DNA of 64,000 bases from Hymenobacter mellowenesis (GCF_030581005.1 NZ_JAUQSX010000003.1:490336-554335); one strand, 5' to 3'; shown: positions 34,623-43,408, counted from the stretch's first letter. Numbers and translations are program-made. The notes: generated from the letters alone by a model not told the origin.

Positions 34623-37310
34623 TCAGTGAGCCACCACCACGCGCTGCCGAACCGGGCCAGCGTTGGTACTGGCCTGCAGCACATAAACACCAGGCGCCAC
34701 ATCGGCCAGCGACAAAACGATTTCTGTGTGGTGAGCCGGGAGGGTAAACCGCCGCACGACCCGGCCCTGCACGTCCAGCAGCGTCACCGGCAGGGCCGTG
34801 GCCGACGCGGTGCCGGCGGGCAGCCGCAACGTCGCCTGCTGCTGGGCCGGGTTGGGAAATACGTCAAGCTCCGGGGTGCTGGCAAAAGCCGGGCGTGTAG
34901 CCAACAGGGTGTTATCAAGGCGGACCAAACTGCTGCGTAACTGCCCGTTGATGCTGGTAAAGCCGCCGGATACCAGTATTTTTCCGTCCAGGGGCTGCAA
35001 AGTCACTCTGGCAGGGTAATAGACGATTTCCTGCGGCACCGTTACCGGGGCAAATGTCGCGTCGCGGCTGCCGTCGGCATTGAGCCGGACCAGCTGGAAC
35101 AGGGGCGGCGCAAAATAGCTGGTGTCGGCGAGGCTGCCCAGGATTCGGCCATCGGGCTGAACTTGAAGCACCCTACAGGACAAGGCCGCCGTGAAAGTAG
35201 GGTCGGGCTGGCCGTTGGGCAGTAGCCGTGCGATGCCATTGGGCGCGGCCTGGCCATTGAAGGACGTGAATTGGCCGTTGATGATTATCTGGCCCCCGGT
35301 CGCTACCTGCGCCCCCCAGTACACGCGCAGGCCGGCGCTGCTCGAAGCGCCACTGCCAATGGAAAAGGTATTGTCGACCTGGCCCGTCGTGGCCGACAGT
35401 CGCACTAGAAAAGGCAGGTTTGCATCGCCCCAGCTCACCACCGGCTGCCCGCCGGGCTGCACCCCCGCCACATAAAACCCCGACGCGGTAGCCGTTTGCC
35501 AGGGCGCGCCCGTGGGGTTAAACCCGGCGTCGAGGACCCCGGCGGCCGATACGCGCGCCAGGCCCGGCCGCGCCTGGCCGTTCACCGCCACGAAGTCGCC
35601 GGCAAAGAGCACGCCGCCGGAAGGCAAAGCAACCAGCTGCCACGCGAACTGGGTGTTGGGTGCATAGGCAAAGGAAACCGGGGCGAAACCCGTATCGAGC
35701 GCGCCGCTAGCCAGCAGGCGCAGCACGGTGATGCCCGTATAAGGAGCTGTAGCAATTGAGGTGTAGCCCCTCACGTAGAAGCGGCCGTCGGGCTGCGGCA
35801 GCACATCGTAGCCAGAGAAAGGGTAAGCGCCCGGGTTGATGGACACCTGCCCCACATATGCTCCGCTGCTGTTGAGGCGCTGCGGATAGTACCGGTTGGC
35901 CAGGGTGGTGCCGTTGATGGACGTGTAATTACCGGTCAGGATAATGTCGCCATTGTTGAGTGGGGTGGCGCTGCTAAGGGTTCCACCGTATTCAATCAGC
36001 GGATTGAAGGCCGCATCGACCTGCGTGGCGGTGCCGTTGAGCAAAGCGAGCCCGGTGCGGGGCACCCCGCCAATGGAAGTGAACGTGCCCCCGGCCAGGG
36101 TTTGGCCGCTGGTCAGGTCCACCAGGTCGTACACGATGTTTGGGGTGCTGGTCGAGGTGGTGGCCGCCGCGGGGCCAAAACCGGCATCCACCACGCCAGT
36201 CGCGCTGAGCCTGGCAATGTTGCCCCGGGCGGTGCCGTTGCAGGCCGTGAAGGTGCCGCACACCACCATGGAACCATCGGCCCGCAGGCGGATTTTGTAA
36301 ATGCCCGTGGCCGTGGCCACCGGGCTGAGCACGGTCGGCGTAAAGCTGGCGTCGCGGGTGCCGTCGGCGTTGAGCCGGACGAGGCCGCCGCTGGCCTGCC
36401 CGTTTACCTGCGTGAAGTAGCCGCCCACGAGCAGCTTGCCATCGGGCTGCCGGGCCAGGGCCCGCACCGTGGCGTTGGTGCCCGTGCTCAGAAACGTGTT
36501 ATCCCGGCTGCCATCGGCGTTAAGGCGCACCAAGTTGTTGGCAACTAATCCATTAACCTGCACAAAATTGCCGCCTACCACAATTTTGCCGTCGGGCTGC
36601 ACCAGCATTACTTCCGGTGTGCCACTGTTGGGCGTGCCGGTCGAGTTCGCGGATGTGAATCCCAGGCTGCCTACGTTGAAGCTGGTATCGTAGCTGCCAT
36701 CGGCATTGAGGCGCAGCAAGTTGGCCACGGCTTGGCCGTTGTAGTGGTCCAGGTTGCCGCCCACCAGAATTTTGTCATCGGGCTGCACCGCGAGGCTGCG
36801 GATGTTGTTGGCAAAGTTCAGCGCCAGTGCATCCCACCCGTAAACCACAAAGCCAGAGCCGCCGCGGTTGAACGTGGCGTCCACACTGCCGTTGGGGTTG
36901 AGGCGCACCAGATTGCCGGTGAGCACGCTGTTGTACGTTGCGTTGGTGGCGCAGCCCACCAGAATTTTATTGGTGCTTTGCAGAGCCAGCGCCGTCGGAT
37001 TGCCCGACGCGTCGGGCCCCGTTCCGGTTTGCGCGGCAAACGCCGCGTCGGGCGTGCCGTCGGCGTTGAGGCGCCGCAGGCGGCTCGCCCGTTGGTTGTC
37101 GATGTATTCGTAGTTGCCGCCCACCAGGATTTTGGCATCCGGCTGTTGTAGCATCGTCCGCGTGGTATAGGCGCCAATAATGCTTGCCTGGGCAGTCTTC
37201 AGAACGGTGGGCGCAAACGTGGGGTCGATGGCGCCCTGAGCAAAAGCCGGCGCGCTCGCCAGGAGGGTGCCACAATAAGCAAGCAAGAAGGTGGATAGGT
37301 GTTTGAGCAT
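34623..37310 (-). CDS. Secreted delta-60-repeat beta-propeller protein with T9SS type A tail
   Basis: 895 residues, signal peptide (1-24). About fourteen repeats of 50-60 residues of the form 'QPDGKILVGGNF ... LVRLNADGS.D..F', the delta-60/DUF5122 repeat known from Myxococcus and Bacteroidota, expected to build a beta-propeller. The C-terminus is a T9SS type A domain with 'LDVFPNPAQQQATLRL', 'LLDVQGRVVRRF' and 'GVYVLQAS'. No catalytic residues are evident; surface binding or adhesion is possible. It stands alone, with a ~100-base AT-rich upstream gap. Confidence 0.88.
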   Translation of the reverse strand: MLKHLSTFLLAYCGTLLASAPAFAQGAIDPTFAPTVLKTAQASIIGAYTTRTMLQQPDAKILVGGNYEYIDNQRASRLRRLNADGTPDAAFAAQTGTGPDASGNPTALALQSTNKILVGCATNATYNSVLTGNLVRLNPNGSVDATFNRGGSGFVVYGWDALALNFANNIRSLAVQPDDKILVGGNLDHYNGQAVANLLRLNADGSYDTSFNVGSLGFTSANSTGTPNSGTPEVMLVQPDGKIVVGGNFVQVNGLVANNLVRLNADGSRDNTFLSTGTNATVRALARQPDGKLLVGGYFTQVNGQASGGLVRLNADGTRDASFTPTVLSPVATATGIYKIRLRADGSMVVCGTFTACNGTARGNIARLSATGVVDAGFGPAAATTSTSTPNIVYDLVDLTSGQTLAGGTFTSIGGVPRTGLALLNGTATQVDAAFNPLIEYGGTLSSATPLNNGDIILTGNYTSINGTTLANRYYPQRLNSSGAYVGQVSINPGAYPFSGYDVLPQPDGRFYVRGYTSIATAPYTGITVLRLLASGALDTGFAPVSFAYAPNTQFAWQLVALPSGGVLFAGDFVAVNGQARPGLARVSAAGVLDAGFNPTGAPWQTATASGFYVAGVQPGGQPVVSWGDANLPFLVRLSATTGQVDNTFSIGSGASSSAGLRVYWGAQVATGGQIIINGQFTSFNGQAAPNGIARLLPNGQPDPTFTAALSCRVLQVQPDGRILGSLADTSYFAPPLFQLVRLNADGSRDATFAPVTVPQEIVYYPARVTLQPLDGKILVSGGFTSINGQLRSSLVRLDNTLLATRPAFASTPELDVFPNPAQQQATLRLPAGTASATALPVTLLDVQGRVVRRFTLPAHHTEIVLSLADVAPGVYVLQASTNAGPVRQRVVVAH

Positions 37311-37412
37311 TCAGACTGACATATAAAAAGCCTGGCAATTTACTGCTCAAATGGGAATAAAGCGCTTGGTATAAAGTATAGCTATAGTGCTTTAAGTCAG
37401 ACAGCCAATCCA

Positions 37413-38174
37413 CTATTTCCCCGGTTCCTCAATTCCCAGCGCCACCAGCTGCACCGCGTATTTCTGATAAATCACCCGCAAGTCGGCGTTGTGCGTGGCC
37501 GCGTCCACGCCAATGCTCACGTTGCGGGCGTGGAAGCGGTGCAGGTGGCTGATGTGCGGGCACACCACCGGCAGCTGCCCGGCCAGCAGGAAGCGCACGT
37601 AGAGGTCCAGGTCCTCGGCCATTTTCAGCTCCTCGTCGTAGCCGCCCACCTCGTCCACGAAAGCCCGGCTGTAGCACACGTTGCCCTGAATGAAGTGCTC
37701 GGCCCGAAAAATAGCCCGTAGCATGGCCGTAGGCGAGTCGAACTGCCAGGCGTAGTAATCCTCGTTGGGCAGGTAGCGGCCGTGCTCGTCCACGCGCAGG
37801 AAATCGGCCACGAACCACGGCCGGCCGGGGTTGGCGTTGATTTGGGTGCCGTAGTGAAACAGCGTGCGTTGCAGCAGAAAGTCGTCGTCGTCGAGCGGCA
37901 CAATCCAGGCCTCGGCCGGCGCTTCCTTGATGAGCAGGTTGCGGGCCGGGCCAGCCAGCTGGCGGCCCGCCGAGTGCCAGTGGCGCAACGCCGGGCCGGG
38001 CCGGGCGGCGGCCTCGCGCAGGTAGGCGGCCGTGCCGTCGCGCGAGCCGCTGTCGAAAATTAGGTGTTCAAAGGAGAAATCGAGGGGCGCGCCCATGGTG
38101 GCGCGCACGCTGGCCACGGCTTCGGGCAGCAACTCGCGCCGCTGGTGCGTGGGAGTAATCACGGAGAAATGCAT
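37413..38174 (-). CDS. Family 2 glycosyltransferase
   Basis: 253 residues. GT-A fold: 'SVITPTHQRRELLPEAVASV' at the N-terminus, 'FDSGSRDGTAAYL' sugar-nucleotide region, and the metal-binding aspartates in IVPLDDDDF (about 91-99). No membrane helices beyond none predicted. Typically transfers a sugar to glycans of the cell surface; the donor and acceptor are unknown. It is followed 47 bases later by the next minus-strand gene, which has its own likely start, so an operon is possible but not shown. Confidence 0.92.
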   Translation of the reverse strand: MHFSVITPTHQRRELLPEAVASVRATMGAPLDFSFEHLIFDSGSRDGTAAYLREAAARPGPALRHWHSAGRQLAGPARNLLIKEAPAEAWIVPLDDDDFLLQRTLFHYGTQINANPGRPWFVADFLRVDEHGRYLPNEDYYAWQFDSPTAMLRAIFRAEHFIQGNVCYSRAFVDEVGGYDEELKMAEDLDLYVRFLLAGQLPVVCPHISHLHRFHARNVSIGVDAATHNADLRVIYQKYAVQLVALGIEEPGK

Positions 38175-38221
38175 GCCCGGTTAATCGGCCAGGGGCCCAA
38201 AAGGTTGTCGGGCAGCGCGCG

Positions 38222-38725
38222 CTACTTCTGGCTGATTTTGCCTTTCAGCCAAGTATTCAGCTCGCCGGCGGCGGCCAGGTCGCGCACGTTTTCCAGGGGC
38301 TTGATGGTGCCCAGGCCGCCTAGGGCGTACAGTTTCAGCATGGCCTGCACGCCTTCGGCGTTCAGGGTCAAGGTATTGGTGTCGTTGGGATGTTGCAGGC
38401 TGTAGCGCGTCCAGCCGCCCATGAAGGCCATGAGTAGGTCGGTTTGCTTGCCGTACAGGTCGCCCAGGTAAGGCTCTATCCCGATGGATACTTTGGGGCT
38501 GCCGCTGGCCCATTCCAGCAGAAAGCGCTGGGCCTGCTTGCGGCGGCTCACGTCCTGGTTCACCGGTGTGGCCTCCAGCCAGTTGATGGTGCTGATGACC
38601 TGCGGCTCGTAGCGGGCAAAGTCGTCGGGCTTGCTCAGGGTGTATTGGGCGGGCACGTCGAAGGTTTGGGCCGAGGCAAGCGCGGGCAGGCCGCCGAGCA
38701 GGAAAGCGAGCAGAAGTTTTTTCAT
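38222..38725 (-). CDS. Secreted protein of unknown function
   Basis: 167 residues with a signal peptide (1-20, ending ALASA). The mature part is hydrophilic and mostly helical, with 'DVPAQYTLSKPDDFARYEPQ' at the start and 'LGGLGTIKPLENVRDLAAAG' near the end. No known motif. Likely periplasmic. Just upstream of the glycosyltransferase on the same strand. Confidence 0.75.
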   Translation of the reverse strand: MKKLLLAFLLGGLPALASAQTFDVPAQYTLSKPDDFARYEPQVISTINWLEATPVNQDVSRRKQAQRFLLEWASGSPKVSIGIEPYLGDLYGKQTDLLMAFMGGWTRYSLQHPNDTNTLTLNAEGVQAMLKLYALGGLGTIKPLENVRDLAAAGELNTWLKGKISQK

Positions 38726-38751
38726 GGATTAAGAAGCGAGAAGGCTCTGTT

Positions 38752-38835
38752 GTCCTGAGCGCAGCGAAGGACCTAATCACGTTCGATTGAATACCGAGCA
38801 TGCGTGATAAGGTCCTTCGCTGCGCTCAGGATGAC
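38752..38835. repeat. Intergenic inverted repeat, family A variant
   Basis: Arms about 38754-38781 and 38803-38830 pair over 28 bases with one mismatch: CCTGAGCGCAGCGAAGGACC core instead of CATGCAGAGCGCAGCG. Loop has TCGATTGA at 38783-38790. Lies between divergent genes. Confidence 0.85.
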
Positions 38836-38928
38836 GGACGGGGGAAAAGGTGTTTCAAGGTAGGCAGCGTGTGGCAAAAAGCCACATCTGCCCACGCACA
38901 GCCCGCCGGCAACCCAGGCCGCTGCCGT

Positions 38929-38935
38929 TACTTTG
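38929..38935 (+). promoter_or_regulatory. Promoter -7 element TACTTTG just before the Dph6-like start
   Basis: TACTTTG ends six bases before the ATG at 38942, a short-leader or leaderless arrangement. Confidence 0.45.
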
Positions 38936-38941
38936 CTGCCC

Positions 38942-39676
38942 ATGACACAGCAGGCCATTTTCAACTGGAGCGGGGGCAAGGATTCGGCCCTGGCGCTCTA
39001 CAAAGTGCAGCAAGCCGGCCACTACCACGTCCAGACGCTGCTCACCACGGTGAGCGAGCCTTACCAGCGCATCTCCATGCACGGCGTCCGCACCGCGCTG
39101 CTTGACCGCCAGACCGCCAGCCTCGGTCTGCCCTGCCGCCAGCTCTTCCTGCCCGAAACACCCAGCATGGACGTCTACGAGCGCCTCATGGCCAGCACCA
39201 TGGAGGAACTGAAAAGCCAGGGCGCCACGGCCACCATCTTCGGCGATATTTTTCTGGAAGACCTGCGGCGCTACCGCGAAGAAAAGCTGGCCGCTGCCGG
39301 CTGGCAGGCCGTGTTTCCGCTCTGGGGCGTACCCACGGCCGAGTTAATGAGCGAGTTTCTGACCCTGGGTTTCAAAACCATTACCACCTGCGTGAACGAG
39401 AAGTACCTCGACCAAAGCTTCGTGGGCCGCGTCATCGACGAGCAGTTTCTGCGCGACCTGCCGCCCCACGTGGACCCCTGCGGCGAAAACGGCGAGTTCC
39501 ACACCTTCGTCTTCGACGGGCCCAATTTCCGCGAACCCATTGCCTTCGAGAAAGGCGAAATCGTGCACCGCCGCTACACGCCCGCGCCCAAAACCGACGA
39601 CGCCGACTATGAATGCGGCGACGATGCTGATGTTAGTCCGTTCGATACCGGCTTCTGGTACTGCGACTTGTTGTAA
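38942..39676 (+). CDS. Dph6-related ATP pyrophosphatase
   Basis: 244 residues. PP-loop motif SGGKDS at 11-16, the ATP alpha-phosphate site of N-type ATP pyrophosphatases; 'FGDIFLEDLRRYRE' and 'ENGEFHTFVFDGP' (catalytic region of the Dph6 family) follow. In archaea and eukaryotes Dph6 amidates diphthine; bacteria do not make diphthamide, so the bacterial substrate is unknown. Start ATG 38942, since the upstream codon is not a normal start. Convergent with the MutS-like gene across a family A repeat. Confidence 0.9.
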   Translation: MTQQAIFNWSGGKDSALALYKVQQAGHYHVQTLLTTVSEPYQRISMHGVRTALLDRQTASLGLPCRQLFLPETPSMDVYERLMASTMEELKSQGATATIFGDIFLEDLRRYREEKLAAAGWQAVFPLWGVPTAELMSEFLTLGFKTITTCVNEKYLDQSFVGRVIDEQFLRDLPPHVDPCGENGEFHTFVFDGPNFREPIAFEKGEIVHRRYTPAPKTDDADYECGDDADVSPFDTGFWYCDLL

Positions 39677-39677
39677 C

Positions 39678-39785
39678 AAGACCGTCATGCAGAGCGCAGC
39701 GAAGCATCTCGTTTTTGGTAGTAAACCGTTCGATTGAGTCACTGCTACACGCGAGATGCTTCGCTGCGCTCTGCATGACGGTCTT
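39678..39785. repeat. Intergenic inverted repeat, family A
   Basis: Arms 39678-39711 and 39752-39785 are perfect 34-base complements, core CGTCATGCAGAGCGCAGC. The loop contains TCGATTGA (39730-39737). It begins one base after the Dph6-like stop and lies between convergent genes. Confidence 0.92.
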
Positions 39786-39799
39786 TTTGTGCTATTCAA

Positions 39800-41389
39800 T
39801 TATGCTCCCGCCTCATCCAGCGTGCGGCTCAGCGCCAATGCATTATGCACAATCTCCTCCGGGAAGCCGGCGCGGGCCAGCAGCCGGATGGCGTTGCGGG
39901 TGCGCAGCGGGCCGGGCTTCAGCAGATAATCAAAATACCAGTCCGTATCGGTCACGGTTTCGGAGAAGTGGTATTCGGTGAAAGTGGGCGCGAGTAGCTG
40001 GCCCAGCTCGCCGTCGTGGGTGGAGGCCACCACCAGGCTGCGGGTTTGCAGGTAAGTCAGCACGGCTTGCGTGGCTGCGATGCGCTCCACGGTGTTGGTA
40101 CCTTTAAAAAGCTCATCCAGAATGAATAAATAACCGCCCGTGCCCGCCTCGGCCGCCTGCACGAAGCCGAGGATGGTTTCGGCTTCGGCAAAGTAATAGC
40201 TCTTGCCTTCGGTGAGGCTGTCGGCCAGGTTGATGCTCGACACCACCCGCCGAAAGGGCCCCGCGTAAGCCGTGGCCGGGCAGGTGGCAATGGTTTGGGC
40301 CAGCAGGGTGCTCAGGCCGATGGCGCGCATGAACGTGGTTTTGCCCGACATGTTGGAGCCTGTGAGCAGCACGCTGGAATTGTTGGCGATGGTCAGGTCG
40401 TTGGGCACGCAGCCGGGCACCAGCGGGTTGTAGGCGCCCGCGAGGCGCAGGCCGGTTCCGCCCGTGAACTCCGGCGGGCAGTGCGAATGCCGCGCCCGAA
40501 ACCCAGCCACCGCCACTGCACTATCCACGTAGCCCACGGTCTCATACACCGCCCGGATGGCGCCAAAGTGCTGTTCTACCTGGCGCCGGCAGCTGCGGTA
40601 CACGATAAAATCGAGCAGCAGCATCATTTTGAGGTATTCCAGAATCAGCCACGGCAGCACCGCCATTTCCGATTGCATCAGGCCATCGGTCTGTAAAAAC
40701 GCCACCTTGCTCACAATGGAACCGAGCCGATTCAGCGGCTCGGCTAGCCCGCGCAGCGCCGCCAGCGGCAGCTGCAGCCGGGCCAGGCCGCGCCCGGCGC
40801 GGTAGAGGTTGGCGAGCTGCCGCATGGGCCGCATGCCCCCCGCAATGCGCCCCCGGTACCAGAAATGCAGCACCGAATGCAGCAGCACCAAGACCCCCGA
40901 CACCAGCCACAGCGCCGGCTGCCAGAAGCCGCCTGCCACGGTGGCCAGCAGCAACAGCACCAGCGCGGGCGCGGCGGCCGTCCAGGGCAGGGCCGGCAAG
41001 GCGTCGCCGTTCAGGATATCGGGCAGGTAGTAGGCATCAGTGGACGTGAGGCGGCGCAGGGCCAGCAGCGCCCGGCCGCGCGGGGCCGGGTCGGCAAAGA
41101 GCTGGGCGGCCTGGTCGAAGTCCTGCAGGGCCGCCGCATCATCGAGCGGGCTGCGGAGGCGGTGGTAGAGGCACTGCTGGCCCACGCGGCTCACGGTGCC
41201 GTCGAGCAGCGTGAACAGGTCGTCGCCGTTGAGGTCGGTCCAGGTCTGGTCGTCGAGGCGGTGGTAGGCGGGCTCGGCCCGCACGGTGGCGTGGTAGCGG
41301 GCAATGAGCGGAAACGTGTGCGAGCGGGGCGAGGGCGTGCGCCACTCGGCTTCGAGCAAAGCCAGGCGGTCGGCGGTGGAGGTCCACAT
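39800..41389 (-). CDS. Membrane-associated MutS-like ATPase
   Basis: 529 residues. C-terminal MutS ATPase domain: Walker A TGSNMSGKTTF with Lys350, Walker B/signature 'YLFILDELFKGTNT' near 412. Two hydrophobic helices (about 136-153 and 157-175) replace the DNA-reading N-terminal domains, so this is not a mismatch-repair MutS but the MutS-related family found next to other genes in Bacteroidota. The role is unknown. The ATG at 41389 with its -7 element TACTTTTG at 41432-41439 supports the start. Confidence 0.88.
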   Translation of the reverse strand: MWTSTADRLALLEAEWRTPSPRSHTFPLIARYHATVRAEPAYHRLDDQTWTDLNGDDLFTLLDGTVSRVGQQCLYHRLRSPLDDAAALQDFDQAAQLFADPAPRGRALLALRRLTSTDAYYLPDILNGDALPALPWTAAAPALVLLLLATVAGGFWQPALWLVSGVLVLLHSVLHFWYRGRIAGGMRPMRQLANLYRAGRGLARLQLPLAALRGLAEPLNRLGSIVSKVAFLQTDGLMQSEMAVLPWLILEYLKMMLLLDFIVYRSCRRQVEQHFGAIRAVYETVGYVDSAVAVAGFRARHSHCPPEFTGGTGLRLAGAYNPLVPGCVPNDLTIANNSSVLLTGSNMSGKTTFMRAIGLSTLLAQTIATCPATAYAGPFRRVVSSINLADSLTEGKSYYFAEAETILGFVQAAEAGTGGYLFILDELFKGTNTVERIAATQAVLTYLQTRSLVVASTHDGELGQLLAPTFTEYHFSETVTDTDWYFDYLLKPGPLRTRNAIRLLARAGFPEEIVHNALALSRTLDEAGA

Positions 41390-41431
41390 GGGGCAGGGGA
41401 GGAGACGCGCCCACAAGCGGGCGGGAGCGGG

Positions 41432-41439
41432 CAAAAGTA
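41432..41439 (-). promoter_or_regulatory. Promoter -7 element TACTTTTG of the MutS-like gene
   Basis: Exact TAnnTTTG match on the minus strand, 42 bases before the ATG at 41389. Confidence 0.5.
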
Positions 41440-41538
41440 CGGGCAGTCGCGCCGCGTGCGGTTTGGGTTACTTTTTCAGTTCTGCCGTATTGGGCAGCAG
41501 ACACCTTGCCCCAACTTCCTCTTTTCGTTGCCCAACCC

Positions 41539-42228
41539 ATGCCCTCACTTATTCGCAAAGCGCTGAAAGTTGCCGCCTATACCGCCGTGGGCCTCAGCGG
41601 CACCGTGGCGGCCTACCTGTCGTCGGCCTTTGTGCTTTCCCGCATCGCCGTGGCCAAAACCACGCCCAATGCCACCCCTGATGTGCCGGTATCCCTGCAT
41701 TCCAACGGCGTGCATACCGACATCGTGGTACCCGTCCGAACCGCCCAGATGGACTGGAGCAAACAGCTGCCCTACAGCAACATCCCTTCCGGCGACACCA
41801 CCCTGCGCTACATCGCCTTCGGCTGGGGCGACAAAGGCTTCTACCTCGACACGCCCACCTGGGCCGACCTCAAGTTCAGCACCGCTTTCGTGGCCGCGTT
41901 CTGGCTCGGCTCCTCGGCCATGCACACCACCTACCTGCGCAGCCTCACGCCCGGCCCCGAAACCGTGCCGCTCTACCTCACCCACGACGAGTACGCCCGC
42001 CTCATCCGCTACATCCAAACCAGCTTTGCCCTCGATGCCGCCGGCCGCGCCCAGCACATCAAAGGCCACAGCTACGGGCAAGACGATGCTTTCTACGAAG
42101 CCCACCGCGTCTACAGCTTCCTCTACACCTGCAATACCTGGACCAACAACGCCCTCAAAGCCAGCGGCCAGCGCGCCTGCCTCTGGACACCTTCGGACAA
42201 GGGGATTTTGTATCAGTACGGCCGGTAA
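41539..42228 (+). CDS. DUF2459 / TIGR02117 family protein
   Basis: 229 residues. One N-terminal membrane helix (about 10-30), rest periplasmic. 'HSNGVHTDIVVPVRT' and 'GWGDKGFYLDTPTW' together with 'YNTCNTWTNNAL'-type residues (CNTWTN) match this widespread but unstudied family; Cys and His in these motifs could form a catalytic site, an inference. The ATG at 41539 was chosen over an upstream TTG. Monocistronic, convergent with the next gene. Confidence 0.88.
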   Translation: MPSLIRKALKVAAYTAVGLSGTVAAYLSSAFVLSRIAVAKTTPNATPDVPVSLHSNGVHTDIVVPVRTAQMDWSKQLPYSNIPSGDTTLRYIAFGWGDKGFYLDTPTWADLKFSTAFVAAFWLGSSAMHTTYLRSLTPGPETVPLYLTHDEYARLIRYIQTSFALDAAGRAQHIKGHSYGQDDAFYEAHRVYSFLYTCNTWTNNALKASGQRACLWTPSDKGILYQYGR

Positions 42229-42250
42229 GTGTCGCTAAGGCGAAGGAATT

Positions 42251-42359
42251 AGAACGTCATGTCGAGCGCAGCCGAGACATCTCGCGTGCGCAACGCAATT
42301 CTCATAATTGATTTACTTCGGCACGCGAGATGTCTCGGCTGCGCTCGACATGACGTTCT
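42251..42359. repeat. Intergenic inverted repeat, family A variant
   Basis: Arms 42251-42289 and 42321-42359 are perfect 39-base complements with core GTCATGTCGAGCGCAGCC. Lies between convergent genes. Confidence 0.92.
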
Positions 42360-42400
42360 TTTCGAAGCGAGTCCTTTCACACAGACTTTGAAAACAAACC

Positions 42401-42430
42401 GGCCCCGCCGGCTGCAACGCCAACGGGGCC
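42401..42430 (-). terminator. Probable terminator of the small gene at 42469-42717
   Basis: On the minus strand GGCCCCGTTGGC pairs with GCCGGCGGGGCC (two mismatches), followed by GGTTTGTTTTC. Confidence 0.5.
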
Positions 42431-42468
42431 ATAAGGAGTGAAACCATGGGGCCAATGGCCCGGGCAGC

Positions 42469-42717
42469 TTAGTTCAGCCACACATCGGCCACTTGCTCGA
42501 AGCGGTGGGCGGCAAAAGCGCCATAGGGCCGCTCGGCATAAAAGCCAAGGATGTGCACCTGGGGCTGGCCGGTGCGCGCGTGCGGCAGCACGCGGACGGC
42601 ATACACCTGGCCGGCCTGGGGCCAGTCGCCGATGTAGTCGGCCGGACGTTGCGCGTCATTCACGCAACGAGCAAATTGCTGCAACGGCAGCGGCGTGGGG
42701 AGCTTGACGTTTGACAT
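42469..42717 (-). CDS. Small protein of unknown function, divergent from umuDC
   Basis: 82 residues. No signal peptide or membrane span; contains 'YIGDWPQAGQVYAVRV' and 'ILGFYAERPYGAFAAHRF', which look like a small beta-barrel or strand-rich fold. The ATG at 42717 is preceded by the -7 element TATCTTTG (42721-42728) at only three bases. The promoter overlaps an ACTAA operator motif also found upstream of umuD, so it may belong to the same damage response. Function not recognised. Confidence 0.7.
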   Translation of the reverse strand: MSNVKLPTPLPLQQFARCVNDAQRPADYIGDWPQAGQVYAVRVLPHARTGQPQVHILGFYAERPYGAFAAHRFEQVADVWLN

Positions 42718-42720
42718 GTC

Positions 42721-42728
42721 CAAAGATA
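42721..42728 (-). promoter_or_regulatory. Promoter -7 element TATCTTTG of the small divergent gene
   Basis: Exact TAnnTTTG on the minus strand, three bases before the ATG at 42717; its upstream edge overlaps TTAGT. Confidence 0.55.
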
Positions 42729-42743
42729 CTAATTTTGCGATAA

Positions 42744-42773
42744 ACTAAAAAATTTGGCGATGAATTTTTTAGT
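42744..42773. promoter_or_regulatory. Palindromic operator candidate 1 in the umuDC divergent region
   Basis: ACTAAAAAATT (42744-42754) and AATTTTTTAGT (42763-42773) are exact complements with an eight-base spacer. It covers the -33 region of the minus-strand gene. Single ACTAA/TTAGT copies also occur at 42728-42732 and 42789-42793. Confidence 0.6.
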
Positions 42774-42886
42774 CTTTTTTGAGGAGAATTAGTCCAATTA
42801 TAGCGGCATCGCATGATTATACGATGAAGCTAGCCGATGTACGAGGCCGGTATGCCAGTGGATTGAGGGGCTGAATTAAAACAATA

Positions 42887-42903
42887 TACTAAAAAAATTA
42901 GTA
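42887..42903. promoter_or_regulatory. Palindromic operator candidate 2 upstream of umuD
   Basis: TACTAA-AAAAA-TTAGTA, about 43 bases before the umuD ATG. Same half-site as operator 1, in an AT-rich patch, as expected of an SOS-type or S24-repressor operator. Confidence 0.55.
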
Positions 42904-42945
42904 AATAGCATCCCGTTCCGTCAGGAAAGACGGTCGGACGCTCGT

Positions 42946-43404
42946 ATGCTTACATCACTGCACGATTTTATTTCGGCTTCCCTGCTCACTACTCGGGAAT
43001 TGCCCCTGTTTGGTTGCCCGGTGCCGGCGGGCTTCCCCTCGCCGGCCGACGACCACCTCGACGGCCCGTTCGACCTCACCAAGCACCTGTTCCGCCACCC
43101 GGCGTCCACGTTTCTGGCCCGTGTCAGCGGCGATTCCATGATTGGGGCCGGCATTCACCCCGGCGACCTGGTGGCCGTCGACCGCGCCCTCGAGCCCCGG
43201 CACGGCAGTATCGTGGTGGCCGTAGTGGAGGGCGAGCACACCATCAAGCGCCTGCAAACCCGCGCCGGCCAGCACTGGCTAGTGGCCGAAAACGTGCGCT
43301 ACGCGCCGGTAGCTGTCAATCAGGAAGACGGGCTGTTTGTATGGGGCGTGGTCACGCACGTCATTCATTCGCTGGGCGAGCACGCAGTGGCCAAAATCAA
43401 ATAA
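42946..43404 (+). CDS. umuD: UmuD-type S24 peptidase, error-prone repair accessory
   Basis: 152 residues. Ser64 in SGDSMIGAG and Lys101 in HTIKRL form the Ser-Lys dyad; self-cleavage site Ala28-Gly29 in PAGFPSPAD. Each is exactly four residues later than in Escherichia coli UmuD (Ser60, Lys97, Cys24-Gly25). After RecA-driven self-cleavage UmuD' joins UmuC as DNA polymerase V. Four bases separate it from umuC, so one operon. The AT-rich region in front holds palindromic operator candidates. Confidence 0.95.
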   Translation: MLTSLHDFISASLLTTRELPLFGCPVPAGFPSPADDHLDGPFDLTKHLFRHPASTFLARVSGDSMIGAGIHPGDLVAVDRALEPRHGSIVVAVVEGEHTIKRLQTRAGQHWLVAENVRYAPVAVNQEDGLFVWGVVTHVIHSLGEHAVAKIK

Positions 43405-43408
43405 TCCC

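Noticed and set aside
38942..39676. Calling this a diphthamide synthase
   Set aside because: Bacteria lack diphthamide; only the PP-loop ATP pyrophosphatase fold is supported.
39800..41389. Annotation as mismatch repair protein MutS
   Set aside because: Only the ATPase domain is shared; the recognition and connector domains are absent and there are membrane helices.
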